NCBI GenBank assembly: GCA_009784185.1
Contig: WRCD01000006.1
Location: forward strand, 1-62,720
From: Bacillota bacterium
GTDB lineage: Bacteria; Bacillota; Clostridia; Christensenellales; UBA1242
Length of the DNA: 62,720 nucleotides
Direction: 5' to 3'
Shown: positions 16,599-25,088 of the stretch, piece by piece
How positions within the stretch are numbered: position 1 is the stretch's first letter
How the letters are laid out: each line of letters begins with the position of its first letter
Made by a program: the position numbers and the translations under genes
The notes under the pieces: generated by a model
Told to the model about the DNA's origin: nothing
The model's database searches: none
What the model saw: the letters and a program-made list of their open reading frames with translations, nothing else

Positions 16599-17041
16599 GC
16601 GATACAGAAATTATTAAGGCCGATATAGGCCACGCATTTGAAGTGCATGACCTTGAGCTCAACAGTTTTGATACCGGCAAGGCCTGGACGCTAAAGATGG
16701 TTTTAGACGGTTTCAACAGCCCCAACTTTAAGTGCTACATTTTGCGAAGGTTTGACGAAATTGTAGGGTACATTGCATATCTTGACCTGGGCGGGGAATA
16801 CGAAATACAGCGGCTTGTGGTATCTAAGGAATGGCGCAGGTACGGGTGTGCCACAAGGCTGTTACAGTTTGTGGCCAACCTAGCGGACATAAACATGGCA
16901 ACGGATTTAATTTTAGATGTTTCTCACTTAAACCAGCCCGCACTGTTTTTGTACACTAAGTTTGGGTTTTATCCGGATGGTCTCAGGAAGCAATATTACG
17001 GCAGAGAAGAAGATGCGGTGCTGATGCGCAAAAAAATATAG
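16592..17041 (+). CDS. rimI: GNAT acetyltransferase, RimI-like
   Basis: 149 residues with a GNAT acetyl-CoA loop (RLVVSKEWRRYGCATRLLQFV) and the C-terminal NQPALFLYTKFGFYPDGLRKQYY typical of RimI, which acetylates the N-terminus of ribosomal protein S18. Position after tsaB supports this. It overlaps tsaB by 7 nt. Confidence 0.88.
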   Translation: MLSDTEIIKADIGHAFEVHDLELNSFDTGKAWTLKMVLDGFNSPNFKCYILRRFDEIVGYIAYLDLGGEYEIQRLVVSKEWRRYGCATRLLQFVANLADINMATDLILDVSHLNQPALFLYTKFGFYPDGLRKQYYGREEDAVLMRKKI

Positions 17042-17057
17042 CCGGAGGCGGACTGGA

Positions 17058-17798
17058 ATAGAGCTGGTTGTTGATGGCCTTAAAACCAATTACAGGCTTG
17101 CGGGCAGCGGAAACCGCACAATAGTTTTTCTGCATGGCTGGGGAGGCAGTTGTAATAGTTTTGCGTTGGCCGAACAGTTTTTTGGTAAAAAATGCAAAAC
17201 ACTAACTCTGGATTTATGGGGGCACGGGAAAAGTGCGGAGCCTGCGGCAGGCTTTGGTGTATACGAATATGCTGCTGCCTTAACTGAGCTGCTGAAAAAG
17301 CTTGAAGTAGAAAACACTGTTTTAATAGCTCATTCTTTTGGCGGGCGTGTGGCAATAATAATAGCGGCAAAACATCCCGAACTGGTTGATAAGCTTGTAT
17401 TAGTGGACAGCGCAGGTATTAAACCGAGATTTAGTATAATAAAAAGAGCAAAGCAGTTACACTTTAAGTTTGTAAGAGCATTGTATAAGCGTGGGGTTGT
17501 AAGAAATTTTGATGAGGGCAGGTACGGTTCGGCAGACTATAAGAAACTGTCTGAAGGTATGAGACAGAACTTTGTAAAAATTATAAATACCTGCCTTGCG
17601 TGCGAGCTCCCCAAAATAAACGCCGAAACGCTGATTATATGGGGCGGAAGCGATTATGATACGCCGATGTATATGGCAAAGAAGTTGTACAAAGGAATCC
17701 GCAGAAGCAAATTGGTTGTTTTTGAGCAGGCGGGGCATTATTCATATTTAGATAGTTCTGATAAGTTTTTGTCGGCAGTGGATGGTTTTATTTCATAA
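17058..17798 (+). CDS. Alpha/beta hydrolase with a probable AUA start codon
   Basis: About 246 residues. It has the oxyanion segment FLHGWGGS, a nucleophile elbow AHSFGGR, an acid region WGGSDYDTP and the catalytic His in QAGHYSYLD. The substrate is unknown; it resembles small serine hydrolases of the BioH/epoxide hydrolase type. The first standard in-frame start (TTG 17166) comes after the essential HGWGG motif and so cannot be the true start. Upstream in this frame there is no ATG, GTG or TTG after the rimI stop. GGAGG at 17044-17048 sits 9 nt before ATA 17058, giving (M)ELVVDGLKTNYRLAG. Confidence 0.8.
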   Translation: MELVVDGLKTNYRLAGSGNRTIVFLHGWGGSCNSFALAEQFFGKKCKTLTLDLWGHGKSAEPAAGFGVYEYAAALTELLKKLEVENTVLIAHSFGGRVAIIIAAKHPELVDKLVLVDSAGIKPRFSIIKRAKQLHFKFVRALYKRGVVRNFDEGRYGSADYKKLSEGMRQNFVKIINTCLACELPKINAETLIIWGGSDYDTPMYMAKKLYKGIRRSKLVVFEQAGHYSYLDSSDKFLSAVDGFIS

Positions 17799-17812
17799 AA
17801 GGAAACAAGCAT

Positions 17813-19456
17813 ATGGATTTTTTTGACTTTACAGGATTGCATTTTTATATTGGTTTAGCGCTGTCTGTTTTTAACGGTGTACTGCTATGTTTTATGGGCT
17901 ACAAGTTTATGCAGATAATCCAGCTGTCCGGCTACAAAACCAAAGGTTATTTTTACTGGCTGAAGGACACGCACGCCAAGTACATAGGCAGGCTGTTTAT
18001 GTTATGTGCTATGTCAACTGCGGCACTTATTGTAACCAATATCTGTTTTTCTGACCCAGGCGTATCTGATTACTGGCGATACATTGGGCTGGCATTTTAT
18101 TTTACGTTTTCTATTGTGTTTATATATCACCTACACAATGCGCCGCAAAAAACCCCGTTAAAGTTAACCAACCGGATGAACCGTGCAATCGGGCTGTTGT
18201 TTTTTATAAGTGCCGCACTTACTTTCGGGCTTATTACATTATCTACGTATTTTCTTGACTGGTTCAGGTTTGGTGCGGTGGCACTTGCGCCGCTGAGTCT
18301 GCCGCTTACGGTGCCGCTTGTGCATTGGATTTTAAAACCGGTTGAAAAAATAATAAACAACGGGTATGTTCATCAGACAAAAAAGAAGCTAGGGTCAATG
18401 CCTGCATTGGTCAAGATAGGAATTACCGGCAGCCTTGGTAAAACCAGCACCAAAAACTTTTTAGACACTATTTTAAGCGAGCAATATTCGGTTTGTGCAA
18501 CACCGCTAAGCTACAACACTCCAATGGGAGTTACAAAATCGGTTATCCAGTTTCTGGCGCCGACTCATCAGGTTTTTATATGTGAAATGGGTGCGCGCAA
18601 TGTTGGAGATATTTCCCAGCTTTGTAAGATTGTAGAGCCCGGCTACGGCATAATAACCTCTATAGGCAATCAGCATATGGCAACGTTTAAAAGCCTGGAC
18701 AATGTTCAGAAAGCCAAAGGCGAACTGGCCGCAGCAATGCCGGAATCCGGGTTTATGGTGTTTAACGGTGATAATGCCGGCTCAATGAAGATTTACAATG
18801 ATACAAAGTGCGAAAAAAGCTTTGTCAGCCTTAATAACAAAAAAGCCGATGCGTGGGCATCGGGGATAGAGATAACCACAGAAGGGACAAGATTCAGGCT
18901 GAATTTTGCCGCCGGCGGAGGCAGGGTAGACTGCTCAACAAAACTGCTGGGGGAACACAACATAACAAACATATTGTTATGCGCCGTGCTTGCTAAAAAG
19001 CTGGGGCTGTCTAACGAGCAGATTGCAAGCGGAATCGGCAAGCTGAAGAGTGTTGAGCACCGGCTTGAGCTTATTAAGGGAAGTAACGGGGTAGTAATAC
19101 TGGACGATACGTATAATGCAAGTGTTGAAGGAAGCGAGCGCGCACTTGGTGTAATGCGGTTGTTTGATGCTTCTAAAAAAATTGTGGTTACTCCAGGGCT
19201 TGTTGAACTGGGCAGCCTGGAACGGCTGGAAAACTATAATTTTGGCAGAAAAATTGCTGCGGTTGCCGATGTTGTGATTATAGTAAACAAAACAAACGCT
19301 CAGGCGCTTGAATCGGGGCTGAAAGACGCCGGGTTTGATGCAAGAAAAATTCATTTTGCAGAAACGCTGATTAAGGCAAGAGAAATGCTGCCGGGCATTG
19401 TTTGTGAAGATGCCGTGGTATTATTTGAGAACGATTTACCAGACAACTATACTTAA
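17813..19456 (+). CDS. Mur ligase family protein, MurF-like, with N-terminal membrane domain
   Basis: 547 residues. The first 190 or so carry about five hydrophobic segments. A Mur ligase follows: ATP-binding loop GITGSLGKTSTKNFL, the conserved SYNTPMGVT region and EMGARNVGDI, then a central domain with LLGEHNITNILL and C-terminal VILDDTYNASVEGSERAL. The closest assignment is UDP-MurNAc-tripeptide:D-Ala-D-Ala ligase, supported by ddl downstream. The membrane extension is known in some Firmicute MurF-like proteins but is not universal. GGAAACAAGC precedes the ATG. Confidence 0.82.
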   Translation: MDFFDFTGLHFYIGLALSVFNGVLLCFMGYKFMQIIQLSGYKTKGYFYWLKDTHAKYIGRLFMLCAMSTAALIVTNICFSDPGVSDYWRYIGLAFYFTFSIVFIYHLHNAPQKTPLKLTNRMNRAIGLLFFISAALTFGLITLSTYFLDWFRFGAVALAPLSLPLTVPLVHWILKPVEKIINNGYVHQTKKKLGSMPALVKIGITGSLGKTSTKNFLDTILSEQYSVCATPLSYNTPMGVTKSVIQFLAPTHQVFICEMGARNVGDISQLCKIVEPGYGIITSIGNQHMATFKSLDNVQKAKGELAAAMPESGFMVFNGDNAGSMKIYNDTKCEKSFVSLNNKKADAWASGIEITTEGTRFRLNFAAGGGRVDCSTKLLGEHNITNILLCAVLAKKLGLSNEQIASGIGKLKSVEHRLELIKGSNGVVILDDTYNASVEGSERALGVMRLFDASKKIVVTPGLVELGSLERLENYNFGRKIAAVADVVIIVNKTNAQALESGLKDAGFDARKIHFAETLIKAREMLPGIVCEDAVVLFENDLPDNYT

Positions 19457-19482
19457 CCTGCAGTTAAGTATAGTTGTAGTGA

Positions 19483-19672
19483 ATAATGAACAGTGAACAA
19501 TGAACAATGGCGGGTCGCTTGCGCTCCAAAATTAATATTTTATAATCATACACCCTTCTCATGTAGAGGGGTTTTTTTGTAACAAAAATTATATTGCTTT
19601 CATATACCATTTCAATTGGAGCGTGAGCGACCAAAAATTTATATTTGATATTTGATAATTTATAATTGTTTT
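19483..19672. repeat. Family D repeat block in the murF-ddl gap
   Basis: GTGAATAATGAACAGTGAACAATGAACAATG-type direct repeats, then GGGTCGCTTGCGCTCC (about 19514-19530). The inverse GGAGCGTGAGCGACC lies at 19617-19631. An AT-rich tail follows (TATTTGATATTTGATAATTT). A degenerate family A scrap (CCCTTCTCATGTAGAGGGG) lies inside. The TATAAT at 19661-19666 could serve ddl, but no -35 is convincing. Confidence 0.65.
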
Positions 19673-19684
19673 GGGAGGTAAATT

Positions 19685-20815
19685 ATGCGGCAAAATGTTG
19701 CAGTGTTTTTTGGGGGTAAAAGTTGTGAGCATGATGTTTCGGTAATTACGGGACTGCAGGTGTGCGGCAACATAGATGAAATCAAATTTAATTGTATTCC
19801 GGTCTATATAACTCGTGAGGGCAGGTGGCTTACGGGAGATAAACTGACAGACAAAAAAAGTTATACAGATTTTACAACCGGCGGCACGCGCGGCTGCTAC
19901 TTTGAGCCCGGCAGCAGCCGGCTGCTGACTAAAGGCATGGTTATGGGAAGCAGTATTGTAATTGATGCTGCTGTTGTTTGCACGCATGGCGGAGGAGGCG
20001 AAAACGGCAGCCTGCAAGGCTTATTAAACCTTAGCGGAGTTCCGTACACAAGTTGTAATGTACTGGGCAGCGGAATAACAATGGACAAGATTTCTATGAA
20101 GAGCCTGTTTAAGTCGGCCAGAATAGGCAGCTTGCCATACCATTGGTTTTATTCGGGCGAGTATGAGGCCGATACAGAATCGGTTTTATCCCAGATTGAA
20201 ACGAAACTCGGTTATCCTGTTATGGTTAAGCCGTCTAACCTGGGCAGCAGTATTGGAGTCTCCAGATGTGATAACAGGGAAGAGCTGGTTCAAGGCATTG
20301 AGGTTGCGGCCCGCTATGACAACCGTGTTTTAGCGGAACAAGCCTTAACAGACTTCAGTGAAATAAATATATCCTGTGTTGGGGTTGAAGGCCAATACGA
20401 GTTAAGTTCCTGTGAAGAAATAAGGGGTTTTAAACATATCCTTAGTTTCGGCGATAAATACGTAAATAAGGATAAAAACATCGAGCGGATTGTGCCGGCA
20501 CAAATTGACAGCACGGCAGAGGCCAAAATACGCAAAACAGCCGAAAAGGCTTGCAGATTATGTGATTGTGCCGGTGCTGTGCGGGTGGATTTTTTAATAA
20601 ACAACACCGACGGTAAAATATATATAAATGAAATAAACTCAATACCGGGTTCGCTGTCTTATCAGTTGTGGAAGGCAAGCGGTGTTTCCTTCGGCAGGCT
20701 GCTGGACAAATTAATTGAGATTGCAGTTTTAAAACACAGGGCAGAGCAGGAGCTGAATTACTCGTATGAGTCGGCGGCACTGTTTAATTTTAGCGATGGC
20801 TTTAAAACAAGCTAG
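19685..20815 (+). CDS. ddl: D-alanine--D-alanine ligase
   Basis: 376 residues. ATP-grasp ligase: VFFGGKSCEHDVSVITGLQV at the N-terminus, HGGGGENGSLQGLL, VMVKPSNLGSSIGV, and metal-binding VDFLINNTDGKIYINEINSIPGSLS. It makes the D-Ala-D-Ala dipeptide used by MurF, whose candidate gene is directly upstream. GGGAGG lies at 19673-19678. Confidence 0.96.
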   Translation: MRQNVAVFFGGKSCEHDVSVITGLQVCGNIDEIKFNCIPVYITREGRWLTGDKLTDKKSYTDFTTGGTRGCYFEPGSSRLLTKGMVMGSSIVIDAAVVCTHGGGGENGSLQGLLNLSGVPYTSCNVLGSGITMDKISMKSLFKSARIGSLPYHWFYSGEYEADTESVLSQIETKLGYPVMVKPSNLGSSIGVSRCDNREELVQGIEVAARYDNRVLAEQALTDFSEINISCVGVEGQYELSSCEEIRGFKHILSFGDKYVNKDKNIERIVPAQIDSTAEAKIRKTAEKACRLCDCAGAVRVDFLINNTDGKIYINEINSIPGSLSYQLWKASGVSFGRLLDKLIEIAVLKHRAEQELNYSYESAALFNFSDGFKTS

Positions 20816-20960
20816 CGTATAATTATTTGTTTATTGTATATTTATGCATCGGTGCGTACTCGGGCTTTCCTTTCGGAGCCAAACTTAGGTGTGTCGGTAT
20901 TTGTACTTTTTTGGCCGGCTGGGCTCATATCTTAATTAGGTTTCAAATGGGGGTTTGGGT

Positions 20961-21668
20961 TTGATATTTGAGAGCTTTATTACTTTTATGAATAAAATTA
21001 TGCTGTTTTCGGCATATGTAGATAATGCCAGCTGCTTTCCTAAACCCTTGCCGGCAGATAAGGAGCGGGAATACATTGCGGCATTCAGGGCGGGAGATAT
21101 GCAGGCCAAGGAAACGCTTATCAGTCATAACCTTAGATTGGTGGCGCACATTGTAAAAAAATACAGCAACAGCGCACAGGATGCCGATGACCTGATTTCG
21201 GTTGGGAGCATTGGGCTGATTAAGGCTATAAATACTTATCAGCCGGATAAGGGAACTCAGCTTAGTACATATGCGGCAAGGTGCATAGAGAACGAGATTC
21301 TCATGCTATTCAGAGTTGGCAAGAAGCATAAAAATACAATGAGCCTTGATGAAAGCCTTGGAGTAGATAAGGACGGCAACGAGATTTCATTGGTGGATGT
21401 GGTAATTAACGAGGAGCCGGACGTTATTGAGCTGGTTGAGAGCAACATATTAACCGAGAAGTTAATCAGCATTATTAAGGACTGTTTAGACAAGCGTGAG
21501 TATCAGATTTTGGCTATGCGGTACGGCATTGGCGGCGGAATTCCGTATACCCAGCGGGAAGTTGCTAAAAAGCTGGGAATCTCACGCAGCTATATCAGCC
21601 GCCTGGAAAAACGCGCATTGGAGATAGTGCGTGCGGAGGTAAGAAGTAAGAAATTGTTTGCGGATTAG
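20961..21668 (+). CDS. sigK: Sporulation sigma factor SigK, with pro-sequence
   Basis: About 235 residues. The start TTG 20961 has GGGGG 7-11 nt upstream. Region 2 is clear (LISHNLRLVAHIVKKYSNSAQDADDLISVGSIGLIKAINTY), as is region 4 (YTQREVAKKLGISRSYISRLEKRALEIV). It has a hydrophobic N-terminal run (MIFESFITFMNKIMLFSAYV) before CFPKPL, laid out like the Bacillus pro-sigma-K leader that SpoIVFB removes. The gene is continuous, with no skin-type interruption. It directs late mother-cell gene expression. Confidence 0.9.
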   Translation: MIFESFITFMNKIMLFSAYVDNASCFPKPLPADKEREYIAAFRAGDMQAKETLISHNLRLVAHIVKKYSNSAQDADDLISVGSIGLIKAINTYQPDKGTQLSTYAARCIENEILMLFRVGKKHKNTMSLDESLGVDKDGNEISLVDVVINEEPDVIELVESNILTEKLISIIKDCLDKREYQILAMRYGIGGGIPYTQREVAKKLGISRSYISRLEKRALEIVRAEVRSKKLFAD

Positions 21669-21689
21669 GTGTCATACGGCACCTTTTTT
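21667..21689 (+). terminator. Short terminator after sigK
   Basis: AGGTGTC..GGCACCTTTTTT forms a short stem with a T tail, overlapping the sigK stop codon. Confidence 0.6.
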
Positions 21690-21712
21690 ACAATAAATTT
21701 GCAAAATGGGTA

Positions 21713-21741
21713 TTGACAAGGTGGCAAAACCATGCTATACT
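21713..21741 (+). promoter_or_regulatory. Promoter of rnpB
   Basis: A near-consensus promoter: TTGACA (21713-21718), 17 bp, TATACT (21736-21741) with an extended TG. The predicted start is 6-8 nt downstream, at the 5' strand of helix P1. Confidence 0.85.
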
Positions 21742-21747
21742 ACCAAC

Positions 21748-22202
21748 AGTCAGGCAGCAGGACAGACGGTTGCGCTTGAAGAGATTCAGGTGAGGAAAGT
21801 CCGCGCATAGCAGGGCAGGGCGCAAGTTAACGGCTTGCGGAGGCAACTCCAGGGAAAGTGCAACAGAAAACAACCGCCCGACATTTTTTATAACACTTTT
21901 GCTTTTTTGGTTTTTTAGAACTTTTTGTATTCCCCTTTGAGTACTAATCCTGATACCAAAATACCTCCTATTTTTTGCAAAAGTGTTATAAAAAGTGCCG
22001 GGTAAGGGTGAAAAGGTTGGGTAAGAGCCAACCGGTCAGGCGGTGACGTCTGGCGCCAATGTAAACCCCGCCTTATGCAAGATAAAGGGCATTACGGCCT
22101 AGCCCGGGCCGCCCTATACATCGCACGAGCTGGTTGGTGACAATCAGCCAAGATAGATAACCGTCCACGACAGAACGCGGCTTACGGACTGTCTGCCTGA
22201 CT
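21748..22202 (+). ncRNA. rnpB: RNase P RNA (bacterial class A-like) with an expanded AT-rich arm
   Basis: P1 pairs GTCAGGCAG (21749-21757) with CTGCCTGAC (22193-22201). The universally conserved GAGGAAAGTCCG (CR-I) lies near 21792, and the 3' core ACGACAGAACGCGGCTTAC near 22168. The length of about 455 nt exceeds a typical 350-400 nt because one arm carries a long insertion. TTTTTATAACACTTTTGC (about 21886-21903) pairs perfectly with GCAAAAGTGTTATAAAAA about 90 nt later. The position, after the purine-rich CR-I/CR-II section, fits P12. Confidence 0.95.
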
Positions 22203-22205
22203 AAC

Positions 22206-22232
22206 AAAACACACGCTGAGGCGTGTTTTTTG
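22206..22232 (+). terminator. Terminator after rnpB
   Basis: AAAACACACGC and GCGTGTTTTTT pair around TGAG with a T run. Confidence 0.85.
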
Positions 22233-22235
22233 TTG

Positions 22236-22295
22236 GCTACCCCGTCTTCGTTCGCCCTTTGGGCTCCGAAGCCACCCCTTCTAAAAAGGGGAATT
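22236..22295. repeat. Family A element, right half
   Basis: GGCTACCCCGTC...GCCACCCCTTCTAAAAAGGGGAATT between the rnpB terminator and the next gene. The left half is missing. Confidence 0.8.
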
Positions 22296-22332
22296 TTAGT
22301 TTGTCAGTCGTTGAATTGGCAACTATTAACTT

Positions 22333-23757
22333 ATGTTAATTTATACTATTAGCGGGGCGGCGTGTGCTGTGGGCGTGCTGGTGGGGTTGGCGGGAATCAT
22401 TAGCTCAGGCTCGAAGATTAAATTCCCCTCTGCAAGAGGGGCGCGACGCGTGAGCAAACAGTCCGGGGAACTGTTTGTAGCCAAAGCGGGCAAGGGCTAT
22501 GCCCGCAGCCGGAGGCGCGCACAGCTGACGGGGTGTGGTTGCTTAAAAGGTGTTTCGTTAACCACACCCCGTCTGCGCCCTATGGTTGCATCCACCCCTC
22601 TTATAGAGGGGAATTTTTGCTTTCGCTTTAATCCACGAATCGAGGGCTTTTATTGCACCGATAGTTTTGTTGTGCTGCCGGATTTTGGGGCGTTGGCGGA
22701 CAATACGGATACCTTAAAAAAGAGATATGCGCAAAAGTGTATGGGCAGGGAATGTTTCAAACCCACTTCAATTAATGACACAGAGTTTGAAGCGGCAGAG
22801 AAGATTAATTTAACTAAACTGGGGTTTAGTAAGTATACGGTTTTAAAACGGGGCAGGGGCAGGATTAGGCTGGTGGATTTGTTTTATGGCTACACAACAG
22901 AAATTTGTAAGGAACACAACCCCCGTCCCTGCGGGACACCCCCTTTGCTAAAGGGGGAATTAATAGGCAGGAGGGGCGAGTTGTGGTTGGTGATGAAACA
23001 ACAGCAAAAATTCCCCTTTTCTGAAGGGGTGGATGCCGAGCCACTTGTGGCGCTGGCAGACGGGGTAGCCGCTGCCAAAGGCAGTGCAAAAACATTTTCA
23101 CATACCCCGTCAAGCCGTTCGGCTTGCCACCCCTTTATCTTAAAGGGGAATTACTTTGGCATCGTACATGCCCTAGACTTAGCCAGTTGCCTTGCACTAT
23201 CTGACCAGCCAAATAATCTGCGGGAGCTATACAACACCCTGCATTACTGCAATCTGCCTCCCGCTTTAAAACTTAAATTAATCAGCGGGATGTTGACGGA
23301 GCATTTGGTTTTGGGGAGTGTGCCGGGTGCGGAGCTTGTAAGCAGGGTTTGCCAATGTGTTGGCTATATACGGGCAGTTCCGGTTGCCGAAGCACGGTGT
23401 TTTGCATTAAAGGCGTCCACACCCCGTCAGGCTGCGCCTGCCACCCCTCTTATAGAGGGGAATTTTGAGATGCTGAAATATTTTCTTGCGCAAACCGAAG
23501 ACGATAAAGGCCTAAACACTAATTATGAGCATAAGCTAACTTTCAAGTATGGCATACGCCTAGTAGGGGACAAGTTGTTTTTTAAGCCGCAAACAAACTC
23601 CGGCAAAATTAATTTAAAACTAAAAATCAGAGATAAAAGAGTTCACTTCTTGGTTAGCGGACACAACAGGCTTGTTTGCAACGGCATGGTGCTTAATAAT
23701 ATTGATTTTATTAACCTGAGTGCAAATAAAGAGGAAATTAAACTGGAGTGGGTGTAG
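22333..23757 (+). CDS. Unrecognised protein invaded in frame by four repeat elements
   Basis: 474 codons without interruption. An N-terminal membrane segment (LIYTISGAACAVGVLVGLAGII) is followed by unfamiliar sequence. Four family A/B elements are read through in frame: 22421-22615 (65 codons exactly), 22915-22961, 23009-23152 (48 codons exactly) and 23416-23464. Without them the protein would be about 360 residues. The remaining host segments look like real protein, for example LASCLALSDQPNNLRELYNTLHYCNLPPALKLKLI and the beta-rich C-terminus KINLKLKIRDKRVHFLVSGHN. The function is unknown. It may be a decaying gene, but no stop or frameshift is present. No ribosome binding site precedes ATG 22333. 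Confidence 0.6.
   Translation: MLIYTISGAACAVGVLVGLAGIISSGSKIKFPSARGARRVSKQSGELFVAKAGKGYARSRRRAQLTGCGCLKGVSLTTPRLRPMVASTPLIEGNFCFRFNPRIEGFYCTDSFVVLPDFGALADNTDTLKKRYAQKCMGRECFKPTSINDTEFEAAEKINLTKLGFSKYTVLKRGRGRIRLVDLFYGYTTEICKEHNPRPCGTPPLLKGELIGRRGELWLVMKQQQKFPFSEGVDAEPLVALADGVAAAKGSAKTFSHTPSSRSACHPFILKGNYFGIVHALDLASCLALSDQPNNLRELYNTLHYCNLPPALKLKLISGMLTEHLVLGSVPGAELVSRVCQCVGYIRAVPVAEARCFALKASTPRQAAPATPLIEGNFEMLKYFLAQTEDDKGLNTNYEHKLTFKYGIRLVGDKLFFKPQTNSGKINLKLKIRDKRVHFLVSGHNRLVCNGMVLNNIDFINLSANKEEIKLEWV
22421..22615. repeat. Family A element inside a coding frame (195 bp)
   Basis: Bounded by AATTCCCCTCTGCAAGAGGG and TTATAGAGGGGAATT. It is read in frame as KFPSARGARRVSKQ...VASTPLIEGNF. The length is exactly 65 codons. 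Confidence 0.88.
22915..22961. repeat. Family B half-element inside a coding frame
   Basis: CACAACCCCCGTCCCTGCGG...GCTAAAGGGGGAATT, matching one half of the 107-bp family B elements that flank lepA. It is translated as PRPCGTPPLLKGEL. Confidence 0.75.
23009..23152. repeat. Family A element inside a coding frame (144 bp)
   Basis: Bounded by AATTCCCCTTTTCTGAAGGG and TTATCTTAAAGGGGAATT. It is exactly 48 codons, read as KFPFSEGVDAEPLVALADGV...CHPFILKGNY. It is the same length as the intergenic copy at 14026-14169. Confidence 0.9.
23416..23464. repeat. Family A right half inside a coding frame
   Basis: TCCACACCCCGTCAGGCTGC...CTTATAGAGGGGAATT, translated as STPRQAAPATPLIEGN. Confidence 0.82.
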
Positions 23758-23764
23758 AGTATAT

Positions 23765-23794
23765 TTGATATATGATAAATGTTTGTGCTATAAT
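23765..23794 (+). promoter_or_regulatory. Promoter of rarA, leaderless
   Basis: TTGATA (23765-23770), 18 bp, and extended -10 TGCTATAAT with its hexamer at 23789-23794. The rarA ATG at 23801 is 6 nt past the -10 and there is no Shine-Dalgarno. The -35 is embedded in ATATTTGATATATGATAAAT, like the AT-rich tails of family D repeats. Confidence 0.75.
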
Positions 23795-23800
23795 TAAGTC

Positions 23801-25087
23801 ATGGAAGATTTGCTGAGTTTGAATGCTAAGAAGTTTGCACCATTGGCTGAGCGCATGCGCCCTGCCTGTTTAGATGAGTTTATAGGGCAGGAGCATATTG
23901 TAAGCAAGGATTCGCTTTTAAGCAGGGCAATAAAAACCGACTCGCTGGGCAGCTGCATTTTTTACGGACCGCCAGGCACCGGTAAAACCACACTCGCAAA
24001 CATAGTGGCAAATTCTGTTGGCGGGGCGTTTGTTAAATTAAATGCTGTATCCAGCGGAGTGGCTGACGCTAAAAAAGTAATTGATGAGGCCAGATACAGT
24101 TTTAGATTGAACGGCAAGAAAACATATTTGTTGCTGGATGAATGTCACAGATGGAACAAAGCTCAAAGTGACAGTGTGCTTGCGGCAATTGAAGAGGGCT
24201 GTATTGTATTTATTGGCAGCACCACCGAAAACCCGTACACCAACATGACCAGAGCTATCGTCAGCAGATGCAGGGTGTTTGAGTTTAGGGCGCTTAGTGA
24301 TGAAAACGTAAAAACAGCATTAAGCAGAGCAGTGAGCAATGAGCAGCATGGGCTTGGTAAGCTAAAAATCAGGCTGGATTCGGAGGCCGCAGCGCATTAT
24401 GCATGGGCGGCAAGCGGAGACATACGTACGGCGTTAAATGCGCTGGAGCTGGCGGCGCTTACTACGCCTGCCAATAAAGCTGGGCAAATTGTAATTAATA
24501 AACAGGCAGCAGAGCAGAGTATTCAGAAAAAAGCCATGAGCATAGATGAAACCATGTATTACGATATGCTCAGCGCATTTTGCAAGAGTTTGCGCGGAAG
24601 TGATGCCGATGCGGCGCTCTATTGGGCAAACAGGCTTATTGCCGCCGGTTGTGACCCGCTTTTGATTGCGCGGAGATTAGTGGCTCACAGCAGCGAAGAT
24701 GTGGGTTTGGCCGACAGCAACGCATTGCTGTTAAGTGTTGCAGCGTTGCAGGCAATAAAAGAAATGGGAATGCCGGAAGGAAATATCCCCCTAAGTCAAG
24801 CAATTATTTATGTGTGCGAAGCTCCAAAAAGCAATTCGGTAGTGCGGGCGCTTGGGGCGGCAAAAGCAGATGTTGAGGCAGTAAAAGACGACAAGGTGCC
24901 GGCATATCTTAAAAACCGGCCGGACGATGAAAAGAAGCAGGCAGGTGGATACAAATATCCGCATGATTACGGGGGATATGTTAAGCAGCAGTATCTGCCG
25001 GACAAACTGAAAGACCGGATTTATTATGTTCCGGGCGGGAATGGAAAAGAAACCAATATAAAAAGAAAGAAACTAGAGGAGAAATAA
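23801..25087 (+). CDS. rarA: Replication-associated recombination protein A (RarA/MgsA)
   Basis: 428 residues. Clamp-loader-like AAA+ ATPase: [18 protein letters not shown], Walker [12 protein letters not shown], Walker [15 protein letters not shown], sensor [24 protein letters not shown], arginine-finger region [11 protein letters not shown] and the MgsA C-terminal domain ([18 protein letters not shown]). It acts at stalled replication forks. The start codon lies at the expected transcription start. Confidence 0.95.
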   Translation: MEDLLSLNAKKFAPLAERMRPACLDEFIGQEHIVSKDSLLSRAIKTDSLGSCIFYGPPGTGKTTLANIVANSVGGAFVKLNAVSSGVADAKKVIDEARYSFRLNGKKTYLLLDECHRWNKAQSDSVLAAIEEGCIVFIGSTTENPYTNMTRAIVSRCRVFEFRALSDENVKTALSRAVSNEQHGLGKLKIRLDSEAAAHYAWAASGDIRTALNALELAALTTPANKAGQIVINKQAAEQSIQKKAMSIDETMYYDMLSAFCKSLRGSDADAALYWANRLIAAGCDPLLIARRLVAHSSEDVGLADSNALLLSVAALQAIKEMGMPEGNIPLSQAIIYVCEAPKSNSVVRALGAAKADVEAVKDDKVPAYLKNRPDDEKKQAGGYKYPHDYGGYVKQQYLPDKLKDRIYYVPGGNGKETNIKRKKLEEK

Positions 25088-25088
25088 A

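Noticed and set aside
20816..20960. Riboswitch or sigma-E/K promoter upstream of sigK
   Set aside because: CATATCTT near 20927 fits a mother-cell -10 (CATANNNT), but no convincing -35 or conserved RNA structure could be recognised in this 145-bp gap.
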